Made by a program: the position numbers and the translations under genes
Part shown: piece by piece, positions 41,883 through 50,380 of the stretch
How the letters are laid out: each line of letters opens with the position of its first letter
Numbering within the stretch: the stretch's first letter is position 1
The notes under the pieces: model-generated
Databases searched by the model: none
What the model saw: only the letters and a program-made list of their open reading frames with translations
Told to the model about the DNA's origin: nothing
DNA from: TMP-86 sp964247385
GTDB lineage: Bacteria; Pseudomonadota; Gammaproteobacteria; Steroidobacterales; Steroidobacteraceae
Assembly: GCA_964247385.1 (NCBI GenBank)
Contig: CAXTUB010000013.1
Span: forward strand, 1-64,000
Length of the DNA stretch: 64,000 bases
Direction of reading: 5' to 3'

Positions 41883-43459
41883 CAGCGCGCTTGCAAGGCT
41901 TCTTTTTTCGGGTTGTGCCAGCCCTCCGCCGATGTCACGACACTGCGCGCCTCGGCAGGCCCCCAGGAGCCTCGCGGGTACGCGTAAAGTTTCGAGCCGG
42001 AGCCCGCGCGCAACACGGGATCCACCACGCGCCATGCCGCCTCGACCGCATCATCCCGCACGAACAGCGCCGCATCTCCCCGGATCGCATCGCCCAACAG
42101 ACGCTCATACGGCGCTTTGTCGCGCTTTTCCTGGTGGCGAGCGATCAGTTCCGCGCACTCGCCCCGCATGGGTTCGCCGGGCTTCTTGACGCGTGTGCCA
42201 ATTGCAATGATGACTTCCGGACTCAGGCGGAAGCGCAAGTAGTTCGAATCCTGGGGCGGCACGGCATCGAATACGGCCAAGGGCGGCGGCTTCAAGTCGA
42301 CGATGACCTCCGTGGTGGTCAGCGGCAAGCACTTGCCGGCGCGGATGTAGAAGGGCACGCCTTCCCAGCGCCACGTATCGATGTGCAATCGCATGGCTGC
42401 GAAAGTCTCGACTTGCGAATGTCTGTCCACGCCGTCCTCGGCGCGATATCCGTCGAACTGCCCACGCACCGTCGAGGTGGTTTCCACGGGACGCATGGCG
42501 CGCAGTACGCGCAGCCGCTCGGTACGCACGCTCTCGGAGTCGTGCCCGGGCGCATCCATGGCGAGCAGCGCGATCACTTGCAGCAAGTGGTTTTGCACCA
42601 CATCGCGAATGGCGCCAACCTCCTCGTAGAATTTACCGCGCTCCTGCACGCCGAAATCCTCGGCCATGGTGATCTGCATGCTGTCCACGCAGTTGCGATT
42701 CCAGATGGGCTCGAGGAAAGAGTTGGCGAAGCGGAAATACAATAGGTTCTGCACCGCCTCCTTTCCAAGATAATGATCGATTCGGAAAATGGAGTGTTCG
42801 CCGAACACTGAGTGCAAGGTGCGATTCAGCGCCTGCGCCGATGCGAGGTCGCGGCCGAAGGGCTTCTCCAGCACGATGCGTGCATTGCGCGCGCAACCCG
42901 ATTCCCCCAGCGCCTGCACCACGCCTTCGAACAGACTGGGCGGGATGGCGAGGTAATACAGGGGATGTTTGCTGGCGCCCAGCGCCTCTTTCAAATCCAC
43001 GAAAGTTTGCGCATCGGTGTAATCGCCGCGGACATACCGAAGATGCGCTTGCATGCGCTTGAAAGCTTGCGGTTCCAGGCCGCCGTTCTCGGTGACGCTT
43101 TGCCGTGCTCTTTCGATGAGCGAGGGCAGGTCGCCGGAGCGGCCCATGCCGATGACGGGCATGTTCAGCTCGCCGCGGAGCGACATCGTCTGCAGCGCCG
43201 GGAAGATTTTCTTGTACGCCAGATCGCCGGTCGCGCCGAACAGGACCAGCGCGTCGGACCGCGCCGCGGGTCGAGTCACCGGCTGGGCAGCAGTTGGCCC
43301 GGCCGAGCGATCCGTTGAAGATAATGCGGACCGCGCCGCGGAACGAGCGCGGATTTGCGGAGAGGCTTTACGCTGCGGCTCAGCCGGCGCCTTCGCGGGG
43401 CGGGGTTTTTTCGCTACGCGCCTGACATCGCGCGTCCCGACTGAAACATTTTTGGCCAT
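41882..43459 (-). CDS. zwf: Glucose-6-phosphate dehydrogenase
   Basis: A 525-residue enzyme oxidising glucose-6-phosphate to 6-phosphogluconolactone with NADP. It carries the cofactor loop FGATGDLAYKK, the substrate motif RIDHYLGKE and the RAGKCL region. About 65 residues precede the usual N-terminus. They are rich in Arg, Ala, Lys, Pro and Ser and look disordered, which is unusual; the only ATG with the frame intact is the upstream one, so either a later non-ATG start is used or the tail is real. It heads the leftward operon zwf-HAD-tal-pgm and is divergent from msrB, 39 bp away. Confidence 0.92.
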   Translation of the reverse strand: MAKNVSVGTRDVRRVAKKPRPAKAPAEPQRKASPQIRARSAARSALSSTDRSAGPTAAQPVTRPAARSDALVLFGATGDLAYKKIFPALQTMSLRGELNMPVIGMGRSGDLPSLIERARQSVTENGGLEPQAFKRMQAHLRYVRGDYTDAQTFVDLKEALGASKHPLYYLAIPPSLFEGVVQALGESGCARNARIVLEKPFGRDLASAQALNRTLHSVFGEHSIFRIDHYLGKEAVQNLLYFRFANSFLEPIWNRNCVDSMQITMAEDFGVQERGKFYEEVGAIRDVVQNHLLQVIALLAMDAPGHDSESVRTERLRVLRAMRPVETTSTVRGQFDGYRAEDGVDRHSQVETFAAMRLHIDTWRWEGVPFYIRAGKCLPLTTTEVIVDLKPPPLAVFDAVPPQDSNYLRFRLSPEVIIAIGTRVKKPGEPMRGECAELIARHQEKRDKAPYERLLGDAIRGDAALFVRDDAVEAAWRVVDPVLRAGSGSKLYAYPRGSWGPAEARSVVTSAEGWHNPKKEALQAR

Positions 43460-43498
43460 GGGCGGGTCTTATTCCTGGTGGATCGACACGAGGTGAGC

Positions 43499-44074
43499 AT
43501 GAAACGGAGCGCATTATCCACGCATTCGAATGGGCATGGCATCAACCGCCGGCAATGTCTGCGGTCAGTTTTGGCGCTGGGCGCAGTCGCGATGGCGGGA
43601 TCACGCGGCGCCAGTGCGGAGAATGCGCAGGTGCGCATCGAGAATTTCAGCGCAGATGGCGTGAGCCTGGGCGAGCACATGGTGCCCAAGGTGTCGAAAT
43701 CGTTGCAAGAATGGCGCACACAATTACCGGCCGGCGCCTTCGCGGTGACTCGCCAGGCCGGTACCGAATCCCCGTTCACCGGAGCACTTCTCAACAATCA
43801 TGCCAAGGGTCTGTATCGGTGCGTGTGTTGCGACACCGCGCTATTCACTTCGCGCACCAAATTTGAGAGCGGCACGGGCTGGCCGAGTTTCTGGCAATCG
43901 ATCTCGCGGCTCAACGTGGCGCAGAAGGAAGACCGAACTTTGTTCATCCCCCGCACCGAAGTCTTGTGTGCGCGTTGCGATGCACACTTGGGCCACGTGT
44001 TCGAGGATGGCCCTGCGCCTACCGGGCTGCGCTACTGCATGAATTCCGTGGCACTCACATTCTTGTCCGCTTGA
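43499..44074 (+). CDS. msrB: Tat-exported peptide methionine-R-sulfoxide reductase
   Basis: A protein of about 191 residues. A Tat-type signal (NRRQCLRSVLALGAVAMAG) precedes a standard MsrB domain with zinc-binding CxxC pairs (CVCC and CARC), GTGWPSFW, and the catalytic Cys in LRYCMNS. It reduces Met-R-sulfoxide, here apparently in the periplasm. The ATG at 43499 has GAGGTGA directly upstream; a GTG at 43478 is less likely. Adjacent msrA (10 bp) reduces the S form, so the pair covers both stereoisomers. Confidence 0.9.
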   Translation: MKRSALSTHSNGHGINRRQCLRSVLALGAVAMAGSRGASAENAQVRIENFSADGVSLGEHMVPKVSKSLQEWRTQLPAGAFAVTRQAGTESPFTGALLNNHAKGLYRCVCCDTALFTSRTKFESGTGWPSFWQSISRLNVAQKEDRTLFIPRTEVLCARCDAHLGHVFEDGPAPTGLRYCMNSVALTFLSA

Positions 44075-44083
44075 GGAGAGACG

Positions 44084-44797
44084 ATGAATAAGGTTTCGAA
44101 ACGATCAATGCGCCTGGCGCGGCCGGTGGCGGCGGCAATGGCCGTCTCATGTCTCGCCATTGCGGCGGCGAAACTCTCGGCCGAGCCCGTAGTGGACATT
44201 CCGCAGCCCGTGATCGATGCGGAAAAATCCCGCGGAGCGGAGCAAGTCGCAGTGCTCTCGGGAGGCTGCTTTTGGGGAGTGCAAGGCGTATTCTCCCACG
44301 TCAAAGGGGTGCGCGAAGTCATTTCTGGCTACGCCGGCGGTGCGCGCTCCACCGCGCAATATGAGGAAGTTGCAACCGGCGCCACCGGACACGCCGAGTC
44401 CGTGCAAATTCGATTCGACCCGGCGCTCATCTCATACGGCGAGATTCTGCAGGTCTTCTTCTCGGTCGCGCACGACCCGACGCAACTCAACCGGCAAGGT
44501 CCCGATGTGGGTACGCAATACCGCTCGGAAATCTTCACGGTCAATGAGGAGCAGCAAAACATCGCGCGGCGTTATGTGGCGCAATTGGACGCGGCGCATG
44601 TCTACTCGAAGCGCATCGTGACGCAGGTCGAACCGCTGCGCGCCTTCTACCCGGCCGAAGACTACCATCAGGACTTCCTGCTGTTACATCCGCAGCACCC
44701 CTACATCGTGTTTAACGATTTGCCGAAAGTCGAGCACTTGAAGGCCACCTTTCCGTCGCTGTACCGGGACACCCCCGTGCGGCTCGCAGCGAGGTGA
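44084..44797 (+). CDS. msrA: Exported peptide methionine-S-sulfoxide reductase
   Basis: A 237-residue enzyme. An N-terminal signal or anchor (VAAAMAVSCLAIAAAKLSA) leads into an MsrA domain: the catalytic GGCFWGVQGVF, GYAGG, YEEVATGATGHAESVQ and YFPAEDYHQ-like motif (FYPAEDYHQDF). It reduces Met-S-sulfoxide in exported proteins or free methionine sulfoxide. A GAGGAGA Shine-Dalgarno precedes the ATG, and the gene follows msrB by 9 bp. Its 3' end faces the PuuB gene with 28 bp between. Confidence 0.9.
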   Translation: MNKVSKRSMRLARPVAAAMAVSCLAIAAAKLSAEPVVDIPQPVIDAEKSRGAEQVAVLSGGCFWGVQGVFSHVKGVREVISGYAGGARSTAQYEEVATGATGHAESVQIRFDPALISYGEILQVFFSVAHDPTQLNRQGPDVGTQYRSEIFTVNEEQQNIARRYVAQLDAAHVYSKRIVTQVEPLRAFYPAEDYHQDFLLLHPQHPYIVFNDLPKVEHLKATFPSLYRDTPVRLAAR

Positions 44798-44825
44798 GGA
44801 ATCTTTAACGGCGAGGTGAAGGTTT

Positions 44826-46142
44826 TTAGAGGCGGTCCCGCAATGCATACCACAGCATGGCTGCGATGAGCGTGGGCCGCCGCAATGCACGTCCACCCGG
44901 AAAACGCGGCACCGGCACACGCGCGAGCAGATCGAATTCGGCGCGCTCACCGGTCATGGCGTCGGCAAGAATTTTGCCGACATAGGGCGCGAGCACGACG
45001 CCGAGGCCGGAAAAGCCGCTCGCGTTATAAAAGCCCGCCTCGAGCTCGCATACATAGGGCATGCGCGTCGGCGTGATGGCAAGCGTTCCTCCCCAGGCGA
45101 ATTCGAGCGGCTCGCGCGCGAGCTGCGGGAATACTTTGAGGAGATGGGGACGCACGAAGCCCTGAATATCCCGCGGAAAACGATAGCCGTAGCTTTCCCC
45201 GCCGCCGAACAGCAAGCGGTGATCGGCGGTGATGCGAAAGTAGTTGACGACGAAGCGAGAATCGGAGACGGCGATGCCATCGCGAATCAGCGCGCGCGCG
45301 CCGTCTGCGCCGAGCACGCGCGTCGTTGCGATGAAGTTATTGATCGGCAGGACGCGGCTCGCAACCTTCGGCGCCAGACCCCGAAGATATCCATTGCAAG
45401 CGAGCACCACGTATCGAGCGAGCACGGCGGCCGTGCGAGTCTGCACCCTCCAGCGGCTCGCGTCTCTTCGCACCGAAATGACTTCACTGTTTTCGTACAG
45501 CTGTGCGCCGCTCGATTGCGCCGCCCGCGCAAGACCGCGCGCATACTTGAGCGGGTGCAGATGGCCGCCGCGTGAGTCGAGCGCGCCGCTGCAATAGGCG
45601 TCGCCCGCCAGCATTTCGCGTAGCTCCGTTCGATCGACGAAACGCAGCGCCGAGTAGGCGTAGCGCGTTCGCATAAAGTCCACGTGCCGGCGGGTAGCCG
45701 CCGTATATCTCGGCTTGTGATCCGCATACAGGAGGCCCAGCCGCAACTCGCATTCGATTTCGTGAGTCGCCAGCAGCTCATCGAGATAGTCGCGTGCATC
45801 CAGCGCCAGCCGCCACAAAGCTCGTGCATCCTCTTTTCCCATCTGCGCTTCGAGCCATGGCTGCTCACGCCGCATTCCCACGTGAACTTGGCCGCCGTTG
45901 CGGCCGCTGGCGCCCCATCCAATCTGGGATTGCTCGAGCAACCTCACGTCCAGGCCGCGGCGCGCCAAATGCAGCGCCGTGCTGAGACCGGTGTAACCGC
46001 CGCCGACGACACACACATCCGCGACGCAATCGTCTTCGAGCGCGCGGCCGTGCAATTCCGGCGCGCTCAACGCATAGTACGAAGGCGCCTGCTGCAGGGA
46101 CGGCTGCAGAGCGCCGCCTGAACAACTTTCACGGATGACCAC
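44826..46142 (-). CDS. puuB: FAD-dependent oxidase, PuuB-like gamma-glutamylputrescine oxidase
   Basis: A 438-residue flavoprotein of the DAO family. The N-terminal FAD motif is VCVVGGGYTGLSTALHLARR; then SGRNGGQVHVGMRREQ, YVVLACNGYLRG and the C-terminal FSGLGVVLAPYVG. These match PuuB/OrdL oxidases that oxidise gamma-glutamylputrescine to the aldehyde, making H2O2 and ammonia. The puuA, puuD and puuR genes are 4-10 kb away in this window, which supports that role over a generic amino-acid oxidase. The start at 46142 is GTG. No PuuR-like site was recognised upstream. Confidence 0.82.
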   Translation of the reverse strand: MVIRESCSGGALQPSLQQAPSYYALSAPELHGRALEDDCVADVCVVGGGYTGLSTALHLARRGLDVRLLEQSQIGWGASGRNGGQVHVGMRREQPWLEAQMGKEDARALWRLALDARDYLDELLATHEIECELRLGLLYADHKPRYTAATRRHVDFMRTRYAYSALRFVDRTELREMLAGDAYCSGALDSRGGHLHPLKYARGLARAAQSSGAQLYENSEVISVRRDASRWRVQTRTAAVLARYVVLACNGYLRGLAPKVASRVLPINNFIATTRVLGADGARALIRDGIAVSDSRFVVNYFRITADHRLLFGGGESYGYRFPRDIQGFVRPHLLKVFPQLAREPLEFAWGGTLAITPTRMPYVCELEAGFYNASGFSGLGVVLAPYVGKILADAMTGERAEFDLLARVPVPRFPGGRALRRPTLIAAMLWYALRDRL

Positions 46143-46254
46143 GAGTCGTGTGATCTTAGCGCGAACCCTTCAGCCGACGCCGCCTCCACCCCCACCGCCG
46201 TGGCAGTGACAGCGGTGCCGGGTCGGCTCCGTGCACGCAAGGAAACCAGCTTTT

Positions 46255-47517
46255 CTAGGCTGGTACGGGCGTGGTTTTGGGCGATGAGGCCTGCGCGGCG
46301 AGGCGCTCGATGGCGACTGGAGGAGAGAACGCGTTCGACTGCACGAAGTCGACGCCGAGGGCGGTCAGCCATTCCTGTTCTGCGGGGGATTCGGTGCGCT
46401 TCGCAACGGTGTGGATGCCAAGCACTCGCGCCATTTGCGCCACGGCCGTAATGGAGGCTTGTGAAATCTTATCGGTGCGTAGCTTGGCGGTCACGGAAGG
46501 CGCGAGCTTCAGCAACGAAACTCCGGGCACGCGGAGCAGCTCGAAACACTCGGCGCGCAAATCGAAGTCGTCCAATACCAATGGGCAGCCTACTTTTTGC
46601 AGCGCCGCTGCAATGGCCGGCATCATTTTTTTCATCTTATGCGCGGTCGGGGCGTCCACTTCGAAACTGACGAGACCTTGAGGCAAGCTTGCCTTGGTCA
46701 TGCACAGCTCCACGAATTTCACGAAGTGCTCATCGTGCAAGGCCGTCGTGGTCAAATTGACCGAGAAACTTGCGCGTTGATCCGTCCAGACGTCTCGATT
46801 GCGAATCAGCCAGCCGATGAGTTCCGTGAGCACGCGCCGGTCAATCATCGAGCCCAGACCGTGTTGCACCGCGGTTTTCAACATGTCTTGTGGAGCGGCT
46901 TGTCCTGGGGCATCGACTTTCGAGCGCAACAAGACTTCATAGCGTCGCAGCTTGCTGCCCTTGGCCAGCGGCACGAGCCGCTGCACGTGCAAGGCGATGG
47001 GGCTGCGGCGAAGCGCCGCATTGAGCCGGTCGAGCTCGGCGTTGACGGGCGGCTCGATCCGCTTGGGCAACGCGGGCGCCGCGGGCAGAGTGCTCGCCGC
47101 GATTTGCAGCTTCGTGAATTCAGCCACCGCGCGCTGCATACCGGGAGTAATGATCTTCGACAAAGCCGCCGGATTTTTTTGGAAGCCGCGCGAATCGATT
47201 ACCAGCATCACCATGCCGAGCGTCGCGCGTTGCGCGCCGACGCAGCGAATGATGACCGCGGTGCGTGCATCGCCCAAGTCATACGCCCGAATCGGCGGAG
47301 ATTGGGCGGAGCGGAACGCGGCGGCGGCCTCATGCACGGCGCTATGCTCATCGGGCCCCATCGAACCCTCACTCATCCACAACACGTCGCCGCCGGCATC
47401 GTGCAGCGAAACGCAATGAGTGCGCGTGGGCTCGAGTGCACTGCGCACTTGCTGGCAAACGGCGGCGAATCCTACGGCACGAGGGTTTTCGGCAGCGGAT
47501 TTCTTGCTTTGCTCCAT
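46255..47517 (-). CDS. Degenerate EAL-domain protein
   Basis: A 420-residue protein with an N-terminal sensor-like (GAF-like) region (about 1-140) and an EAL fold (about 165-405). Catalytic positions are partly lost. Retained are Glu194 (EVLLR), Asn254, Glu286, Asp316/317, Lys337, Glu376 and Gln393. The Asp of the KID motif is Ala339 (KLAPS) and the Glu of AEG is Lys373 (VAKRTES). Loop 6 reads DDFDLRAECFELL instead of DDFGTGYSS. It probably binds or senses rather than hydrolyses cyclic-di-GMP; this is inferred. It is transcribed divergently from the queuosine-precursor transporter gene. Confidence 0.8.
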   Translation of the reverse strand: MEQSKKSAAENPRAVGFAAVCQQVRSALEPTRTHCVSLHDAGGDVLWMSEGSMGPDEHSAVHEAAAAFRSAQSPPIRAYDLGDARTAVIIRCVGAQRATLGMVMLVIDSRGFQKNPAALSKIITPGMQRAVAEFTKLQIAASTLPAAPALPKRIEPPVNAELDRLNAALRRSPIALHVQRLVPLAKGSKLRRYEVLLRSKVDAPGQAAPQDMLKTAVQHGLGSMIDRRVLTELIGWLIRNRDVWTDQRASFSVNLTTTALHDEHFVKFVELCMTKASLPQGLVSFEVDAPTAHKMKKMMPAIAAALQKVGCPLVLDDFDLRAECFELLRVPGVSLLKLAPSVTAKLRTDKISQASITAVAQMARVLGIHTVAKRTESPAEQEWLTALGVDFVQSNAFSPPVAIERLAAQASSPKTTPVPA

Positions 47518-47580
47518 GGTTCTAGGGCGGTAATACCGTTGGGCGGATGGCGATGACTTAACTTTTTACCGTAACCACCC

Positions 47581-48420
47581 ATGACCCGATGTGATGGTTG
47601 TCGCCAATTGAGGGCACCGCGAACCGCACTCTCGGCGCGGCCAGCAGCGCGTGCCCGCGGCAATGACATATGTCGGCTATCATGCGGACCGGCTTCACAT
47701 TCTCTTGCGCGCATCACGGCCATTTCGAACCGCCAATACCGCTACTACGATCTGATCATGGCCGCATATGTCTGCGTGCTGCTGTGCTCCAATCTCATCG
47801 GGCCGGCAAAAGTTGCGGCGGTCCATCTGCCCTATGTCGGCACGGTCACGTTCCTGGCCGGTGTGTTGTTCTTTCCGGTTTCGTATGTGTTCGGGGATGT
47901 GTTGACGGAAGTGTATGGGTACGCGCGCGACCGGCGCGTGGTGTGGGCGGGTTTCGGCGCTTTAGTGTTCGCCTCGTTCATGGCTGCGGTGGTCGTGCAC
48001 TTACCGGTCGCCGAATTCTGGCGCGACCGGCAGCCTGCGGTCGAGGCGATCTTCGGCAATACGCCGCGTATCGTCGCCGCTTCCATCGTCGCCTTTTGGT
48101 GCGGAACGTTCATCAACAGTTTCGTGCTGGCGAAGATGAAAGTGTGGACCGGCGGCCGTTGGCTGTGGACTCGCATCGTCGGCTCCACGCTGTGCGGCGA
48201 GCTGATCGATTCGGTCTTGTTCTATAGCATCGCTTTCTATGGATCGTGGCCGCACGCGCAGCTCGTGCAAGTGACCCTCACGCAATATCTGTTGAAGAGC
48301 GGATGGGAGATTCTCGCAACGCCGCTCACGTACCGCGTCATTGCGTTCTTAAAGCGTGCCGAGAACGAAGACTATTTCGATCGTCACACCGACTTCACGC
48401 CGTTCTCTTTGAAAACATGA
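47581..48420 (+). CDS. Queuosine precursor transporter (YhhQ/VUT family)
   Basis: A membrane protein of the DUF165/VUT family importing preQ0/preQ1. Features are YRYYDLIMAAYVCVLLCSNLIG, FFPVSYVFGDVLTEVYGYARDR, WCGTFINSFVLAKMK and STLCGELIDSVLFY, with about six helices. The family N-terminus (RQYRYYDL) lies about 50 codons inside the frame, which opens with ATG at 47581. The only in-frame ATG near the family start is at 47758, after the conserved motif. The real start is therefore uncertain and may be a non-ATG codon. No preQ1 riboswitch was recognised upstream. Confidence 0.85.
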   Translation: MTRCDGCRQLRAPRTALSARPAARARGNDICRLSCGPASHSLARITAISNRQYRYYDLIMAAYVCVLLCSNLIGPAKVAAVHLPYVGTVTFLAGVLFFPVSYVFGDVLTEVYGYARDRRVVWAGFGALVFASFMAAVVVHLPVAEFWRDRQPAVEAIFGNTPRIVAASIVAFWCGTFINSFVLAKMKVWTGGRWLWTRIVGSTLCGELIDSVLFYSIAFYGSWPHAQLVQVTLTQYLLKSGWEILATPLTYRVIAFLKRAENEDYFDRHTDFTPFSLKT

Positions 48421-48497
48421 TCTGGTTGCGGCACCGCGTGCTGCGGTAAGCTCGCGGTCCGCGAACAAATCGAAGTCTACGAACCAAGGGAGTTCTT

Positions 48498-48842
48498 ATG
48501 CAGCACCTGCGTGCGAAAGGGGCCCTGCTCGCAGTGAGCATGGTCGTGTGGTATTCAGGCTGCGTGGTCGAGCCTGCGCGGCGAGCACCCGTGGCCGTCG
48601 AGGTCGTCACGTCGCGTCCGCCGCCTGCGATCCGCGAGGAATACATTCCTCCGCCCCCGCGCGGCCGTGCGGAAGTTTACGCCTGGAAGCACGGGTATTG
48701 GCGCTGGAACGGCCGCGATTACGTGTGGGTCAAGGGTCACTACGAGAAACGTCCGGCCACTTCGGCCGTTTGGATCTCCGATGCCTGGGTCGCGCGCGGC
48801 AACCAGTGGGTGCTGGTGCCGGGCCATTGGGAGTACAAGTAA
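48498..48842 (+). CDS. YXWGXW-repeat lipoprotein
   Basis: A 114-residue small lipoprotein. The signal ends at WYSGC (lipid-accepting Cys about residue 22). The mature part has two aromatic repeats (VYAWKHGYWRWNGRDYVWV and DAWVARGNQWVLVPGHWEY) typical of WXXGXW/YXWGXW-repeat envelope proteins. It should be anchored at the periplasmic side of a membrane; function is unknown. AAGGGAG stands about 6 bp before the ATG. A hairpin at 48884-48910 follows the stop. Confidence 0.8.
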   Translation: MQHLRAKGALLAVSMVVWYSGCVVEPARRAPVAVEVVTSRPPPAIREEYIPPPPRGRAEVYAWKHGYWRWNGRDYVWVKGHYEKRPATSAVWISDAWVARGNQWVLVPGHWEYK

Positions 48843-48883
48843 GCACGTGGGAACGCGAGCGTGCACTTGGGTTGTCGGCAGGC

Positions 48884-48910
48884 AGCGCTGGGTGTTCGAG
48901 CCAGCGCTGA
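48884..48910. terminator. Hairpin between convergent genes (possible terminator)
   Basis: A perfect 9-bp stem CAGCGCTGG/CCAGCGCTG closes a 9-nt loop, 42 bp after the lipoprotein stop and 21 bp before the aminotransferase 3' end. No T-run is present on either side, so if it terminates it does so by stability of the hairpin alone. Its position between convergent genes fits a shared terminator. Confidence 0.45.
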
Positions 48911-48930
48911 AACGCGCAGCGCAATGGCCG

Positions 48931-50268
48931 CTATGCGATCTCCGCCATGACCTCGCGCAAGGTCGTGGCGATGCGGTCGAAGTGGCGCTCTTCCACGATG
49001 AGCGGCGGTGACATGGCAATGATGTCGCCGCCGCTTTGGCGCACGAGCACGCCGCGCTCGAAACATCGGGTGAAAACTTCATAAGCGCGTGCGCCGGGCT
49101 TGCCGGCCCGCGGCGCAAACTCGATCGCGCCGATCAGCCCGTAGTTGCGGATGTCGATGACGTGCGGGCTGGACTTGAGAGAATGCAGCATGCGCTCCCA
49201 TTGCGGAGCCAGGCTCGCTGCGCGATCGAACAAACCTTCGCGCTCGTAGAGCTCGAGGCTGGCGAGCGCCGCCGCGCATGCGAGCGGATGCGCGGAATAG
49301 GTATAGCCGTGAAACAGCTCGATGGCGTTATCCGCGCCTTGCATGAAAGCATCGTACACAGAACGCTGCGCAAACACGGCGCCCATGGGAACCGCGCCAT
49401 TCGTCAAACCCTTGGCCGTCGTCATGAGATCGGGCAGCACGTCCAGCGATTGCGCTGCGAAAGCTTTTCCCGTGCGGCCAAACCCAGTGATGACCTCATC
49501 GAGAATGAGCAGGATGCCGTGCTTCGAGCAAATCTCACGCAGGCGCTGTAAATACCCTTTGGGAGGCAGCAGCACGCCGGTGGAGCCTGCAATGGGCTCG
49601 ACGATGACGGCGGCAATCGTGGAGGCATCATGCAGCGCGACGATGCGCTCCAGCTCATCGGCAAGATGCGCGCCCCACGCCGGAAGCCCGCGCGAGAATG
49701 CGTTGTGCTCGAGATCGTGAGTGTGCGGCAGATGATCCACACCCGGCAGCATCGAGCCGAAATGTTTCCGGTTGTTCACCATGCCGCCGACGGAAATGCC
49801 GCCGAATCCGACGCCATGGTAGCCGCGCTCGCGGCCGATCAAGCGCGTGCGCGCGCCTTCGCCGCGCGCGCGATGGTAGGCGATGGCGATTTTTAACGCC
49901 GTATCCACGGCTTCCGAGCCGGAATTGGTAAAGAAAATTCGATCCATGCCGGGCGGTGCGAGTGGCGCGAGACGATGCGCAAGCTCGAATGCGCCGGGGT
50001 GCCCCATCTGAAAAACCGGTGCGAACTCCATGGTCTCCGCCTGCCGAGCAACGGCAGCGGAAATCTCTGCGCGGCCGTGGCCCGCATTCACACACCACAG
50101 GCCCGCCACGGCATCGAGAATCTCGCGGCCCTCCGGAGTCCAGTAGCTCATGCCCTTGGCTCGCGCAAGCAATCGCGGCGATGCCTTGAACTGGCGGTTG
50201 GCGGTGAACGGCATCCAAAACTCTTGCAGCGACTCGGCTTGGGTTTGCGGATGGAGAACGGCATTCAT
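48931..50268 (-). CDS. Class III omega-aminotransferase
   Basis: A PLP enzyme of about 445 residues. Motifs are FTNSGSEAVDTALKIA, ERGYHGVGFGGIS, the PLP-binding acid in LILDEVITGFGRTG and the Schiff-base Lys in TTAKGLTNGAVPMG. The N-terminal FWMPFTANRQFKASPR is typical of beta-alanine/omega-amino-acid:pyruvate transaminases. Divergent from puuR with PuuR-like sites between, it likely moves the amino group of putrescine-derived GABA, beta-alanine or diamines to pyruvate. The ATG at 50268 with AAGG upstream is preferred to the GTG at 50277. Exact substrate is inferred. Confidence 0.87.
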   Translation of the reverse strand: MNAVLHPQTQAESLQEFWMPFTANRQFKASPRLLARAKGMSYWTPEGREILDAVAGLWCVNAGHGRAEISAAVARQAETMEFAPVFQMGHPGAFELAHRLAPLAPPGMDRIFFTNSGSEAVDTALKIAIAYHRARGEGARTRLIGRERGYHGVGFGGISVGGMVNNRKHFGSMLPGVDHLPHTHDLEHNAFSRGLPAWGAHLADELERIVALHDASTIAAVIVEPIAGSTGVLLPPKGYLQRLREICSKHGILLILDEVITGFGRTGKAFAAQSLDVLPDLMTTAKGLTNGAVPMGAVFAQRSVYDAFMQGADNAIELFHGYTYSAHPLACAAALASLELYEREGLFDRAASLAPQWERMLHSLKSSPHVIDIRNYGLIGAIEFAPRAGKPGARAYEVFTRCFERGVLVRQSGGDIIAMSPPLIVEERHFDRIATTLREVMAEIA

Positions 50269-50311
50269 GTGGAGCACCTTGGGCGAGAGATCAAAGGGAG
50301 CGCGGCGATGA

Positions 50312-50326
50312 TAAATAAAATCGACA
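50312..50326 (+). promoter_or_regulatory. Second PuuR-like operator candidate
   Basis: TAAATAAAATCGACA matches 11 of 15 positions of the E. coli PuuR box as I recall it (AAAATATAATGAACA). It lies in the same orientation as the better site at 50365, start to start 53 bp apart, close to five helical turns. The position is between the aminotransferase start and the puuR start. Not proven. Confidence 0.45.
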
Positions 50327-50364
50327 GGGCCTACAAACTTAAGGTGAGTTCTACCGCCAAATGT

Positions 50365-50379
50365 TTAATATAGTGAACA
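50365..50379 (+). promoter_or_regulatory. PuuR-like operator overlapping the puuR -10 region
   Basis: TTAATATAGTGAACA matches 12 of 15 positions of the E. coli PuuR box (AAAATATAATGAACA, from memory of the published consensus). It ends one base before the puuR ATG and overlaps TATAGT, a -10-like element, so a bound repressor would cover the promoter or start. This fits autoregulation of puuR and control of the divergent aminotransferase. Confidence 0.65.
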
Positions 50380-50380
50380 C

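Noticed and set aside
47518..47760. preQ1 riboswitch upstream of the queuosine-precursor transporter
   Set aside because: No short pseudoknot motif with the A-rich tail of preQ1 classes was recognised.
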